Assembly: GCA_016934395.1 (NCBI GenBank)
Contig: JAFGSZ010000001.1
Span: 38,177-102,176 of the forward strand
From: Bacteroidales bacterium
Lineage (GTDB): Bacteria; Bacteroidota; Bacteroidia; Bacteroidales; UBA10428
DNA length: 64,000 bases
Reading direction: 5' to 3'
The notes below the pieces were generated by a model. The model did no database searches, had not been told where the DNA came from, and saw only the letters and a list, made by a program, of their open reading frames with translations. Positions 10,291 through 18,509 of this stretch are shown one piece after another (within the stretch, counting starts at the first letter, position 1; the number at the start of each line of letters is the position of its first letter). The position numbers and the translations under genes were made by a program.

Positions 10291-10409
10291 GCCGGAGGAA
10301 CGAGAAGTTTATGCCGATATAGATTTTGTTGGGAGGTACGACTTACAAAATCTTCATCGGTAAGTCCCTCCGGGTTCACACAAAAGCTCCTGAATTTTCA
10401 GGGGCCTTA
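10291..10409 (+). ncRNA. candidate structured RNA module, copy B
   Basis: This has the same architecture as copy A: CGGAGG (10293-10298) with CCTCCG (10367-10372), and an inner hairpin 10314-10328 with 10346-10360. Where copy A has AGATGTT/AACATCT, copy B has AGATTTT/AAAATCT, so a G-C pair has become T-A with both sides changed. The following hairpin (10384-10409) has only a short T-rich tail and is a weaker terminator. Confidence 0.35.
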
Positions 10410-10436
10410 TTTACAATTTTACCTTGAGGAGATAAA

Positions 10437-10820
10437 TTATTCAAATAAACTTTTATCCCTGATCAGCATTAGTATTGCAGCATGAGGAATAATGATATAT
10501 TTTTCTTTTTTAAATTCTATTTCGTAGCCGCTTTTTTGCATATAAATTGCCAGATCACCTTCCATAGGCTGCAGGGGAACGTATTTAACTTCCTCTCTTT
10601 TATCTTTCCAGGGTTCATCAATATCGTTAATTGCCGGAATCGGATACCCGGGGCCAACCTTAATTACATAACCGGCCTGTATTTGTTCTTTTTCCTGAAC
10701 AGTCGGAGGCAGATAAAGTCCCGATTGAGTTTTGCCAAGAGGAGTTTTGGGTTTAATCAAAACCCTGTCGCCAATCATAATAAATTTAGCCAGATCAAGT
10801 TCCCCAAATTCTAAAGCCAT
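10437..10820 (-). CDS. GroES-like co-chaperonin family protein (Cpn10 fold), not next to groEL
   Basis: GroES proteins cap the GroEL chamber during protein folding. The 127-residue product has the Cpn10 pattern: MIGDRVLIKPKTPLGKTQSGLYLPP near residues 15-39, QAGYVIKVGPG in the middle and KKEKYIIIPHAAILMLI at the end. It is longer than the usual ~95 residues because of an insert around NDIDEPWKDKREEVKYVPL. No groEL gene is adjacent, so this is probably the accessory GroES-like protein of Bacteroidota rather than the main co-chaperonin. A well-spaced promoter lies just upstream. Confidence 0.8.
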   Translation of the reverse strand: MALEFGELDLAKFIMIGDRVLIKPKTPLGKTQSGLYLPPTVQEKEQIQAGYVIKVGPGYPIPAINDIDEPWKDKREEVKYVPLQPMEGDLAIYMQKSGYEIEFKKEKYIIIPHAAILMLIRDKSLFE

Positions 10821-10843
10821 ACATTATTTTATTTTAATCCACA

Positions 10844-10873
10844 CAAATATATAAATTGCAGTTCTTTTTCAAA
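10844..10873 (-). promoter_or_regulatory. Bacteroidota-type promoter for the GroES-like gene
   Basis: Read on the minus strand, TTTG (10873-10870) is followed after 18 bases by a perfect -7 box TATATTTG (10851-10844). The start codon at 10820 lies 23 bases further on. Confidence 0.65.
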
Positions 10874-10963
10874 TAAAGTTCCTGTATTTTTAAATGTTTT
10901 AAAACAGGAAAGCTTATTATTAAAATCAGCTCCATAATCAATTTCAAAAAAATTAATATCATT

Positions 10964-12067
10964 ATTAAATTCAGGAAAATATCAGTTGCTCTTATCGGCT
11001 CAGCAGGAATACCGGCCCGGTATGGCGGATTCGAGACCCTGGCAGAACAAATCGCCAATAATTTATCAAACGATTTTGATCTGCAGGTTTATTGCAGTAA
11101 ACCATTATATACACGCTCCGAGCGCGAAAAAAAAACACAAGGTGTAAACAGGATTTTTATTCCTCTGTCGGCCAACGGAATCACAAGTATTTTTTATGAC
11201 AGCCTGTCGATACTCCATGCTGTTTTTACATGTGAAATTTTACTTTTACTTGGGGTTTCCGGTGCTATGATCCTTCCAATACTTAAAGTTTTTTTTCGGA
11301 AAAAAATTATAGTGCATATTGACGGGCATGAGTGGACCCGTGATAAATGGAGCCGTTGGGCTAAATTATTTTTAAGAATATCTGAAAAAACAGCAGTAAT
11401 AAATGCAGATGCAATAATTGCCGATCACCTGAAAATAAAAAAATATACATCGTATGTATACCAAAAAAAAAGTGTTCTTATTGAATATGGTGGAGATCAT
11501 GTTTTGAATAACAAAATTAAATATGAGAAATCGTTTACCGGTTTTGAAGCAGGAGACTATTTTCTTGCGGTTCAGCGCATTGAACCTGAGAATAATGCAG
11601 TATTGCTAATAGAAACATTTATAAAATTAAAGGACCAAAAACTGGTTATTATTGGAAATTGGAGCAACAGCAGGTTCGGAAAAAAATTAAAAGAAAAATA
11701 CAGCCGGTACCCAAATATAAATTTGCCTGAAGCGATATATGATCTGGCAAAACTGAACAGCATACGAAGCAATTGTTTTGCCTATTTACACGGGCATAGT
11801 TGCGGAGGAACCAATCCATCGCTGGTAGAAGCCATGTTTTTGGGTTTGCCGGTGTTTTGTTTTGATAATGCTTTTAACAGGGAAACCACAAAAAATGAAG
11901 CCATTTATTTTCAAAATCAGGAAGACCTGGAAATTAAAATTCGTCAATCGCCGGCTAATGATCTTATATTAACAGGAAAAAAAATGAAAAACATTGCCGA
12001 AGTGCTTTATACATGGAGAATTATTTCAGACAAGTATAAAGATTTATTTACGTCAATTATTTCCTGA
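10964..12067 (+). CDS. glycosyltransferase, DUF1972/group 1 family; start codon not canonical
   Basis: The product resembles rhamnosyltransferase-like enzymes that transfer a sugar from a nucleotide donor during polysaccharide assembly. The N-terminal DUF1972 signature LIGSAGIPARYGGFETLAEQ is encoded at 10991-11050, followed by VHIDGHEWTRDKWSRWAK and the donor-binding SCGGTNPSLVEAMFLGLPV. The first ATG (11267) would delete this signature. The frame is open upstream to a TAA at 10874 but contains no ATG, GTG or TTG. ATT at 10964 would give 367 residues, the usual family length. Either a rare AUU start, a sequencing or assembly error, or a disabled start is implied. The frame itself is intact to the stop. 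Confidence 0.75.
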   Translation: MKFRKISVALIGSAGIPARYGGFETLAEQIANNLSNDFDLQVYCSKPLYTRSEREKKTQGVNRIFIPLSANGITSIFYDSLSILHAVFTCEILLLLGVSGAMILPILKVFFRKKIIVHIDGHEWTRDKWSRWAKLFLRISEKTAVINADAIIADHLKIKKYTSYVYQKKSVLIEYGGDHVLNNKIKYEKSFTGFEAGDYFLAVQRIEPENNAVLLIETFIKLKDQKLVIIGNWSNSRFGKKLKEKYSRYPNINLPEAIYDLAKLNSIRSNCFAYLHGHSCGGTNPSLVEAMFLGLPVFCFDNAFNRETTKNEAIYFQNQEDLEIKIRQSPANDLILTGKKMKNIAEVLYTWRIISDKYKDLFTSIIS

Positions 12068-12119
12068 TTTTTGTAAATTCGAAACCTTAAAACAACGACT
12101 TAGGATTAGACATCAAAAA

Positions 12120-13439
12120 ATGGATAACGAATATATTGTACAACAATTAGGCAAGTGCTCGATCCCCTCACCATTGCATCTTTCAAAAGAACTTGGTGAC
12201 GGAATATTTAATTATGTTTTAGATGAAGAACGTATTCTAATGAATGCTTCACTTGCTCATTATCAGGAAAGCTGTAAAAATGGATATGTTCCGGTTTCAT
12301 TTGAAAAAGCAGGCCCAAAAGAATTTATTTACTTTGATCCCTCTAAAACCAAAGTTGCTATTGTCACCTGCGGGGGATTGTGTCCCGGATTAAATAATAT
12401 GATCCGCGGATTAGTAATGCAATTATATGACCGGTATGGAGTAAAACGTATTATCGGAATCAAATACGGATACCAGGGATTTATTCCAAAATACAAGCAT
12501 GATATTTTTGAACTTACCCCTGACTTTGTAGAAGATATCCATATGCAGGGTGGTTCCATTTTAGGATCATCCCGTGGAAATCAGGATGTTTCGGAAATTG
12601 TGGATGCCCTGGAGCGTTTGAATATTAATATTCTGTTTACTATCGGCGGAGATGGAACACTGCGAGGCGCTCATTTTATTTCGGAAGAGATAAAAAGACG
12701 AAATCTTAAAATTTCCGTGGCCGGAATTCCCAAAACTATCGATAACGATATTAATCTTATTGAAAAATCATTTGGTTTTGAAACGGCATTCACTATTGCC
12801 ACAGATGTACTTACAGGCGCACACAACGAGGCTAAAGGGGCTTATAACGGAATAGCTCTGGTAAAACTTATGGGTCGGGATTCCGGATTTATTGCAGCCA
12901 ATGCCTCACTGGCCGTGCAGGAGGTAAATTACGTTATTATTCCTGAGATGGACTTTGAACTCTATGGCCCAAACGGATTTCTTAAAATTCTGAAAGACCG
13001 GCTAAACAGAAAACATCATGCCCTTATAGTAGTTGCCGAAGGCGCCGGTCAAAATTTGTTTGAGAATGAGGAAAGGAAGAGTGATTTATCAGGTAATGTC
13101 AAATACAAAGACATTGGTATTTTTCTTAAAGAAAGAATCGAGGAAGAATTATTAAAAGAAAATTTTCCGTTTACATTAAAATATATCGATCCGAGTTACA
13201 TTATTCGTAGCGCTGCTGCTAATGCCAACGACAGCCTGTTTTGTAATTTACTGGCCCAAAATGCGATCCATGCAGCCATGGCCGGACGTACTGATTTTGT
13301 ATGCGGCTTCTGGAATTCACAATTCACCATAGTTCCAATTCCGGTAACCGTGAAAGAACGAAAAAAAATATCCCTCGAAGGAGAATTATGGTCGAATGTG
13401 CTGGAAACTACAGGACAACCAAAATCGATAATAAATTAA
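12120..13439 (+). CDS. pfkA: 6-phosphofructokinase, predicted ATP-dependent
   Basis: This enzyme phosphorylates fructose 6-phosphate to fructose 1,6-bisphosphate, the committed step of glycolysis. The ATG at 12120 gives 439 residues (MDNEYIVQQLGKC); an earlier in-frame ATG at 11994 would overlap the glycosyltransferase and is rejected. Core motifs are VTCGGLCPGLNNMIRG, TIGGDGTLRGAH and GIPKTIDNDI, then LMGRDSGFIAANA. GGDGT (Gly rather than Asp after GGD) indicates an ATP donor. The Lys in PKTIDND is shared with PPi enzymes and with the ATP-using plant/trypanosome-like clade, where I place it. It lies 52 bases after the glycosyltransferase. Confidence 0.88.
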   Translation: MDNEYIVQQLGKCSIPSPLHLSKELGDGIFNYVLDEERILMNASLAHYQESCKNGYVPVSFEKAGPKEFIYFDPSKTKVAIVTCGGLCPGLNNMIRGLVMQLYDRYGVKRIIGIKYGYQGFIPKYKHDIFELTPDFVEDIHMQGGSILGSSRGNQDVSEIVDALERLNINILFTIGGDGTLRGAHFISEEIKRRNLKISVAGIPKTIDNDINLIEKSFGFETAFTIATDVLTGAHNEAKGAYNGIALVKLMGRDSGFIAANASLAVQEVNYVIIPEMDFELYGPNGFLKILKDRLNRKHHALIVVAEGAGQNLFENEERKSDLSGNVKYKDIGIFLKERIEEELLKENFPFTLKYIDPSYIIRSAAANANDSLFCNLLAQNAIHAAMAGRTDFVCGFWNSQFTIVPIPVTVKERKKISLEGELWSNVLETTGQPKSIIN

Positions 13440-13474
13440 CTCTTGGATAATAGAATAAAAAGATTTTATTCCTG

Positions 13475-14194
13475 ATGAGATTTTTTCTATACCTAACCTT
13501 GTTTTTTACTATTGAACAAAAGACAGATTACAGAACAGAATTTACTTTTGATTACGACTGGGCAATAAATTTTTATAAACAAAACCACAAACAGATTCTG
13601 CAAACTTGTACAAAATACAATTCAGATACCGCTGTAATTGTTTCCTTATTGTTTCCTGAACTTATCCGATATTCAATATTCCAGGATTTTTTCGAGACAA
13701 AAGCCCTGGAACTGATCTATGTGGAATACGGAAAAAACCATGCTGATTATTCCATTGGTTATTTTCAGATGAAACCATCGTTTGCAGAACAACTGGAATC
13801 ATTTGTACTTCAGAATTCTTTACTTTCTGAAAAGTACAGGGTATTTTCCGATCAGCAAACATTGTCGGAAAGAAAGAACAGAAAAAAAAGGATTCAACGC
13901 TTAAAATCTTTCGAATGGCAGCTTATTTATGCCAGTTGTTTTTATGATGCTACCACAATTATCCATAAATCCGTTCAATGTAAAACACAACTAGAAAAAA
14001 TAGAATTCTATGCCACGGCATATAATTATGGTTTTCAGAAACCGGAAGCAGAAATTCTTGAATGGAAAAATGCCGCAATCTTCCCCTACGGAATTAAATC
14101 ACATGCCAGGCAATTCAGATACAGCGATATTGCTGCAGATTTTTATAAAAATGAATATTCCCGGATATTTTGCTCTGAATTTTTGAGAAAGTAA
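13475..14194 (+). CDS. hypothetical protein with lysozyme/transglycosylase-like pattern
   Basis: The 239-residue protein begins with a short hydrophobic segment (MRFFLYLTLFF) that may be a weak signal peptide. The order of motifs recalls soluble lytic transglycosylases: a Glu in FPELIRYS (about residue 66), then SIGYFQMKPSFAE (SxGxxQ-like), then YATAYNYGF (AYNxG-like). Overall similarity is weak, so peptidoglycan cleavage is only a suggestion. It starts 35 bases after pfkA on the same strand and ends 7 bases from the convergent mevalonate kinase gene; no terminator hairpin is visible between them. Confidence 0.55.
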   Translation: MRFFLYLTLFFTIEQKTDYRTEFTFDYDWAINFYKQNHKQILQTCTKYNSDTAVIVSLLFPELIRYSIFQDFFETKALELIYVEYGKNHADYSIGYFQMKPSFAEQLESFVLQNSLLSEKYRVFSDQQTLSERKNRKKRIQRLKSFEWQLIYASCFYDATTIIHKSVQCKTQLEKIEFYATAYNYGFQKPEAEILEWKNAAIFPYGIKSHARQFRYSDIAADFYKNEYSRIFCSEFLRK

Positions 14195-14201
14195 AGATCT
14201 T

Positions 14202-15128
14202 TTATAACCAAATTACCTCGTATGTTTTTTGCATTTGGTTTATATCAGCCCTGTTTTTTGCCATTCCAAGAAGGTACCCCCCTCCTCCCGAACCACAAAG
14301 TTTTAGATAGTATAAATTTGAATTCAGACCTTCCTGCCAGATTTTTTGGAATTCTTTTGGTATCATTTTTTGAAAATTATCATATTGATATTGAGAAATT
14401 TTCAGAAGCTCAGTATAGAGCATTTCTGTTTGGTTGGTAAGAAAAGATTCTATAGCCCTGTTTGTTGCCGGAATAAGGTTATTCTCCATGGAACGCTGAA
14501 ATGCTTTATTTTGGCATAATTGATAAAAATGCTGAACCAGCGGCCCGGTGGCTCCTTTCCTCTTTGTATCAATTAAAAACCAATTACCTGAAACATTCTT
14601 AATTTTCCCGGCATCAGGTATTGATATTCTATTGTCAGTTAAAATCCATAACGGAATCTGAAGGTAACAACTTAGCGGGTCTATACCGGAACTTTTACCA
14701 TGAAACCAGGATTCCATTTTTGAAAATAGTTTTTTTAATGCGGCTAAATTTTGATCATCAAGGTTTATATTATTATTAACACCTGAATATCTATCAAACA
14801 CTGCAGCAACCAGTGCTCCGGAACTTCCAAGACCATAATTATGGGGAATAGTAGATTCCATAAATAACCCATTCTCCAAATCCTTATCGAAAGCAGAAAA
14901 TTCAAAACCTGCTTCTTCAAGCTGTACTCTTACATTTTCTGATAAAAAATCAGCATACTTTTTTAATATCCTGTTCGAAGAGGCAGCACTTTTATCGGCA
15001 ATTTTTAAGTTGGGGAATTTCAGGCTGGCACTATAATTTTTGAATGGAATAGTAAGGGCTTGCGAATTACATAAAATGGAATATTCGCCAAAAAGCAATA
15101 TTTTAGAATAAAATATTCTGTTTGCCAT
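14202..15128 (-). CDS. mvk: mevalonate kinase (GHMP kinase family)
   Basis: Mevalonate kinase makes 5-phosphomevalonate from mevalonate and ATP. The 308-residue protein starts with the GHMP element SKILLFGEYSIL. Its ATP-binding loop is PHNYGLGSSGALVAAV (about residues 94-109), the catalytic-site segment is WFHGKSSGIDPLSCYL (about 140-155), and the C-terminal motif is KLCGSGGGGYLLG. HGKSSGIDP resembles the Lys/Asp region of mevalonate kinases. It is the last gene of the minus-strand block, 7 bases after the decarboxylase. Which of the two kinases in the block phosphorylates mevalonate and which phosphomevalonate is assigned by similarity only. Confidence 0.82.
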   Translation of the reverse strand: MANRIFYSKILLFGEYSILCNSQALTIPFKNYSASLKFPNLKIADKSAASSNRILKKYADFLSENVRVQLEEAGFEFSAFDKDLENGLFMESTIPHNYGLGSSGALVAAVFDRYSGVNNNINLDDQNLAALKKLFSKMESWFHGKSSGIDPLSCYLQIPLWILTDNRISIPDAGKIKNVSGNWFLIDTKRKGATGPLVQHFYQLCQNKAFQRSMENNLIPATNRAIESFLTNQTEMLYTELLKISQYQYDNFQKMIPKEFQKIWQEGLNSNLYYLKLCGSGGGGYLLGMAKNRADINQMQKTYEVIWL

Positions 15129-15135
15129 AGCTCTG

Positions 15136-16248
15136 CTAGATTAACTTTACGGGTCCGTTGCCAACAAAATCAGAAATCCATTTCCTGTTTTCACAAAGTT
15201 CAGCAAGCTGGTTTTTTATAAAATCATGAACCTTTGAGGAGCTTGATTTTGCGTACAACAAATGAATATTTGCCCCGGCATCGAGTGTAAAATACACATG
15301 CAATCCGGTACGGATACGAAATTCCCTGATTCGATGAATTGCTTCCAGGGTATTAGCCTGCATTAAAACAAAACTTTTCTCAGAAGTCATCATCAGGGCG
15401 TGAAGGCTTAAGGCTTCGTTTTCAGCAATATTTCCAAAAGCAGACTCGTCACCAAGGTGTAATGCCCTGAGTAATTCAGCAAAATTATTTCCAGCCTGCT
15501 GATATCTAGACGGCGCATAGATATGGTTTTCCATTAGGCTGTGGCCTTCCGAACTGGAGATATTTTTTTTACCAGAACTAATGATTAATATATCATCACG
15601 ATAATCTGAAAACACCGGATGGATTATCGCATTTATTGGCACTGCTGTTTCATCGCTCGAAGATTCAACCAGTTCGGTTTTACCCCAAACTGTATACCCC
15701 GGAAACACGGATCGGCTTGCGCTGCCCGATCCAAGCCTTGCCATGAATGAGGCTTTCCGAAAAAATGTTTTACCTTCGGATAAGGTGCCGAATAATCGTT
15801 GCTCAATACTGCAAACAGCTAATGCTAAGGCTCCCAATGATGAGGCAGAAGATGCAATGCCTGCAGAATGCGGAAATGAATTTGACGACTGGATTTCTAT
15901 TTTTAATTGATTCAAAAAAGGGAAATAAACAGCCACCCGGTGCAAATACAAATTGATCCGTTCAGAAAACTCCGGATTTTTCATCCCTTCAAAAGTAAAA
16001 TCCAGTCTGCTTTCCTTGTCGCGTTCATTTATAGATTTATATTCCAGATTCAATGTGGTAGTTGAATTATTCAGGGAAAAACTCAGGGATGGGTTTCGGG
16101 GAAGCTGACCCGGCAATTTTCCCCAATATTTAATAAGTGCAATATTCGACGGGCACTTCCAGGATATTTTCCCCGGTTCAACAATCCCGGAAATTTTTAG
16201 ACTTTCAGCCTGTTTAAGATATTCGTTGTGCAGCACCAAATTATTCAT
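15136..16248 (-). CDS. mvaD: diphosphomevalonate decarboxylase
   Basis: This enzyme converts mevalonate 5-diphosphate to isopentenyl diphosphate with ATP hydrolysis. Signature motifs are CPSNIALIKYWGK (about residues 32-44), NPSLSFSLNN, SNSFPHSAGIASSASSLGAL (the ATP loop) and GSGSASRSVFPGY. The C-terminal FTLDAGANIHLLY carries the conserved Asp region. At 370 residues it is about 40 longer than most bacterial enzymes; the extra length includes the first ~25 residues. Its start overlaps the end of the GYDIA kinase by 8 bases, suggesting translational coupling. Confidence 0.93.
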   Translation of the reverse strand: MNNLVLHNEYLKQAESLKISGIVEPGKISWKCPSNIALIKYWGKLPGQLPRNPSLSFSLNNSTTTLNLEYKSINERDKESRLDFTFEGMKNPEFSERINLYLHRVAVYFPFLNQLKIEIQSSNSFPHSAGIASSASSLGALALAVCSIEQRLFGTLSEGKTFFRKASFMARLGSGSASRSVFPGYTVWGKTELVESSSDETAVPINAIIHPVFSDYRDDILIISSGKKNISSSEGHSLMENHIYAPSRYQQAGNNFAELLRALHLGDESAFGNIAENEALSLHALMMTSEKSFVLMQANTLEAIHRIREFRIRTGLHVYFTLDAGANIHLLYAKSSSSKVHDFIKNQLAELCENRKWISDFVGNGPVKLI

Positions 16249-17170
16249 CCCGTATTAATTCCTTATAGTTAAAAATAACTTTCAGCTTCTTCGAAATAAA
16301 ATACTTTTTTAATTCCTCTTCAGACTTATTCCAGCTCGCCATAATAAAATCTCCTCCCCAGGCACCCAGGGATTTTATTTCTCCTTTAAAATCAGGAAAA
16401 AACTTTTGTTTCACCGGATCACGATGCAATACTGAAGCGAGAATACGTTCATGCTCTGTGATTAATTCTTTTATTTTTTCCACAGATTGAACCGTTGTAA
16501 AGCTTTGGCTTATTTCACCAATTCTGCGCATATCTTTTTCTTTCGGAATCACAGATTCTAAAAAGTGTTTTACACTTTGCGGTGAATTTGATTTTTTTCC
16601 AAGATAAATGAAATACAGGCTCTTTTTAATTTGCTGATGTAAGTTTACGCTCTCCGACACCGGAACCTTTTTATCTGCCAGATAATATATCAGGGGATTT
16701 TTTGCCCGGGCACAGGCCACATCATATCCTGATCCGGTGCTTGTATTAAAAAACAGATTATATGGATCAACCTCCGCCCATTGCGAAATTAAGGATATTA
16801 ACGTAGAGCTGCTGCCCAGTCCCCAGTTTCTGTCAAATTCCAGTTGTGTTTTAGCCTCGTAAATAAAATCAGGTGGTAAAAATGCCGGATTTATTTTCTG
16901 TGCTTCTTTAAGTATTAAAACCAGAAATTCAGCAACATCTTTATTATTTGTGGTCGCTATAGAGAAATCCGATAAATTGATCCCCGCAAGAAACCATAAT
17001 TTTTCTTTTGAAAAAGCCTTCCACCATAGCATCGGCTTATTTTGCACGGGCCTTTCTTCAATTTGAATAGACTGACCAGGTAATACGGGTGAAGCAAGCG
17101 CTTTGGCTCCCAGAAGTACCATATATTCCCCGGTTAATAAAAGTTTTCCATGTGCGTAATAATTCTTCAT
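16241..17170 (-). CDS. GYDIA-family GHMP kinase, likely phosphomevalonate kinase
   Basis: The 309-residue kinase opens with AHGKLLLTGEYMVLLGAKAL, has the ATP-loop NWGLGSSSTLISLIS (about residues 115-129) and the family-defining SGYDVACARAKN (GYDVA in place of GYDIA). This family is common in Bacteroidota mevalonate clusters, where it fills the position of phosphomevalonate kinase; the biochemical assignment here is inferred. The C-terminal SLGAWGGDFIMAS is the GHMP C motif. It lies 6 bases after HMG-CoA reductase and overlaps mvaD by 8 bases. Confidence 0.78.
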   Translation of the reverse strand: MKNYYAHGKLLLTGEYMVLLGAKALASPVLPGQSIQIEERPVQNKPMLWWKAFSKEKLWFLAGINLSDFSIATTNNKDVAEFLVLILKEAQKINPAFLPPDFIYEAKTQLEFDRNWGLGSSSTLISLISQWAEVDPYNLFFNTSTGSGYDVACARAKNPLIYYLADKKVPVSESVNLHQQIKKSLYFIYLGKKSNSPQSVKHFLESVIPKEKDMRRIGEISQSFTTVQSVEKIKELITEHERILASVLHRDPVKQKFFPDFKGEIKSLGAWGGDFIMASWNKSEEELKKYFISKKLKVIFNYKELIRDE

Positions 17171-17176
17171 GTACTA

Positions 17177-18505
17177 CTATCCCCGTAATCTCAAATCCTT
17201 AATATATTCTTCAACTGCCTTGTGCGATACCGGATGACTTTCAAAATGCCGGTAGATATTTTTCGTTTCAGCTTCCGTAAGTGTAAAATTCCTGAGAAGG
17301 TTTGGAAGGTGCATTTTCATATGTCCTCGCTGAATGCCACTGGTTACCAATGAACGTATAGCGCTGAAATTATTGGCAAGGCCTGTGGCTGCAGCAATTT
17401 GCATTAATTCTTCAGCAGAAGGAAAATCCAGTAACTCCAACGCTCGTTTTGCCAAAGGATGTTTGTTGGTAAGGCCGCCAACAGTACCTAAAGCCATTGG
17501 TACCTTCAAAGAATAAGAGAAATGGTTACCGGTTAAGTTTAATTCTGTGAGACTTTTGTATTGACCATCTTTTGACGCATAAGCATGACCGCAGGCTTCA
17601 ACAGCTCTGAAATCGTTCCCGGTAGCAAGCACCACAGCATCAATACCATTATAAATTCCCTTATTATGTGTTACTGCGCGGTATGGATCAACATGTGCAA
17701 TTTCAACTGCATATTCAAATTTTCTGGTAAAGTCATGCGCCGAAATAGTTCCAGGCAACTTATTAAAATCTTCCACATCACACTCAAGGGTACATTCAAC
17801 CATACATTCGGGAGTATAATTGGAAAGAATAGACATAATAATTTCTAATGAAAATTCCGGTCTGTTTAATTCACGCGATTCGGAAACATATTGTTTAAAT
17901 ACCCGGGCCAACTCCTCAAGTGCAGTATTAATAAAATTGGCTCCCATTGAATCGGCTGTTAAAAAGGTAACATGAAGCTGATAATAGTCAGGGATTTTTT
18001 CGGATAAATCCAGAAGTTCTATCTGCTTTACTCCTCCCCCGCGTTGCTGCATATTCGCAGTTATATAATCCAGGGAATGAATAAACCTGTTTTTATTGTT
18101 ATCAAAAAAATCCCTCAATATTTGTTTATCCCCTTTCCAGAGAAAATGTACCTGACCCGTTTTTTCCGTATTTATAACCCTGGCAGAAAATCCTCCATGT
18201 AATGCCCAAAACCCGGCTGCATGAGATGCCGCAGCCACAACTGAACTTTCTTCTGTAACCATAGGCACAGCATAAAGCTTATCGTTAATAAGAAAATTGG
18301 GAGCTATCCCAAAAGGCAGATAATAATTGGTAAGGGTATTTTCGCTAAACTCGTTATAGGCTTGTTGATTGGTATTATCCCTGTGCAGATGCGATTGTAT
18401 ATCTTCAAGAAATCCATTTGAATCTTTTACCATTCCGGAAATGATTTTTCTTTTCTCTTCAATGGTAAATCTGGAGAATCCGGATATTTTTCCCTGAGTT
18501 TTCAT
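17177..18505 (-). CDS. mvaA: HMG-CoA reductase, class II
   Basis: The enzyme interconverts HMG-CoA and mevalonate using NAD(P)H. The 442-residue length and motifs fit class II bacterial enzymes: TEESSVVAAASHAAGFW (catalytic Glu near residue 85), FLTADSMGANFINTALEEL, THNKGIYNGIDAVVLATGND (catalytic Lys and Asp) and GIQRGHMKMHLPNLLR (catalytic His). Such sequences are often labelled 'degradative' by homology to the Pseudomonas enzyme. Here it stands between IPP isomerase and mevalonate-pathway kinases, so a biosynthetic direction is more likely. It is the junction where HMG-CoA made by the upstream acyl-CoA genes could enter. Gaps are 4 bases upstream and 6 downstream. Confidence 0.93.
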   Translation of the reverse strand: MKTQGKISGFSRFTIEEKRKIISGMVKDSNGFLEDIQSHLHRDNTNQQAYNEFSENTLTNYYLPFGIAPNFLINDKLYAVPMVTEESSVVAAASHAAGFWALHGGFSARVINTEKTGQVHFLWKGDKQILRDFFDNNKNRFIHSLDYITANMQQRGGGVKQIELLDLSEKIPDYYQLHVTFLTADSMGANFINTALEELARVFKQYVSESRELNRPEFSLEIIMSILSNYTPECMVECTLECDVEDFNKLPGTISAHDFTRKFEYAVEIAHVDPYRAVTHNKGIYNGIDAVVLATGNDFRAVEACGHAYASKDGQYKSLTELNLTGNHFSYSLKVPMALGTVGGLTNKHPLAKRALELLDFPSAEELMQIAAATGLANNFSAIRSLVTSGIQRGHMKMHLPNLLRNFTLTEAETKNIYRHFESHPVSHKAVEEYIKDLRLRG

Positions 18506-18509
18506 GATA

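Larger units (their letters stand above)
10068..10409 (+). repeat. tandem repeat of the tRNA-Arg 3' tail plus a 147-148 bp module
   Basis: The tRNA tail AGTCCCTCCGAGTTCAC starting at 10068 recurs at 10215 and 10363 with one or two changes, so the period is 147 then 148 bases. Each period holds the tRNA-tail copy, a hairpin terminator, the phrase GATATATTAATCTGACTGC and a structured segment. The two full periods are nearly identical; the third stops after its terminator. No open reading frame of useful length explains it. This gene-free stretch of about 350 bases therefore consists almost entirely of this repeat. Confidence 0.85.

Noticed and set aside
10083..10409. Possible CRISPR array after the tRNA
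   Set aside because: There are only two full units of about 147 bases with no unique spacers and no cas genes; it is a tandem duplication of tRNA-flanking sequence.
10834..11058. 74-codon minus-strand frame opposite the glycosyltransferase N terminus
   Set aside because: It is antisense to the conserved GIPARYGGFE coding segment and crosses the GroES-like gene's promoter; it has no family features.
11994..12119. Earlier in-frame start for the ATP-type phosphofructokinase
   Set aside because: The added residues overlap the glycosyltransferase coding region and do not resemble any phosphofructokinase; the ATG at 12120 aligns with the family start.
17177..18505. HMG-CoA reductase working in mevalonate degradation
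   Set aside because: Class II enzymes are often named degradative, but here the gene lies among kinases, decarboxylase and isomerase of mevalonate biosynthesis.
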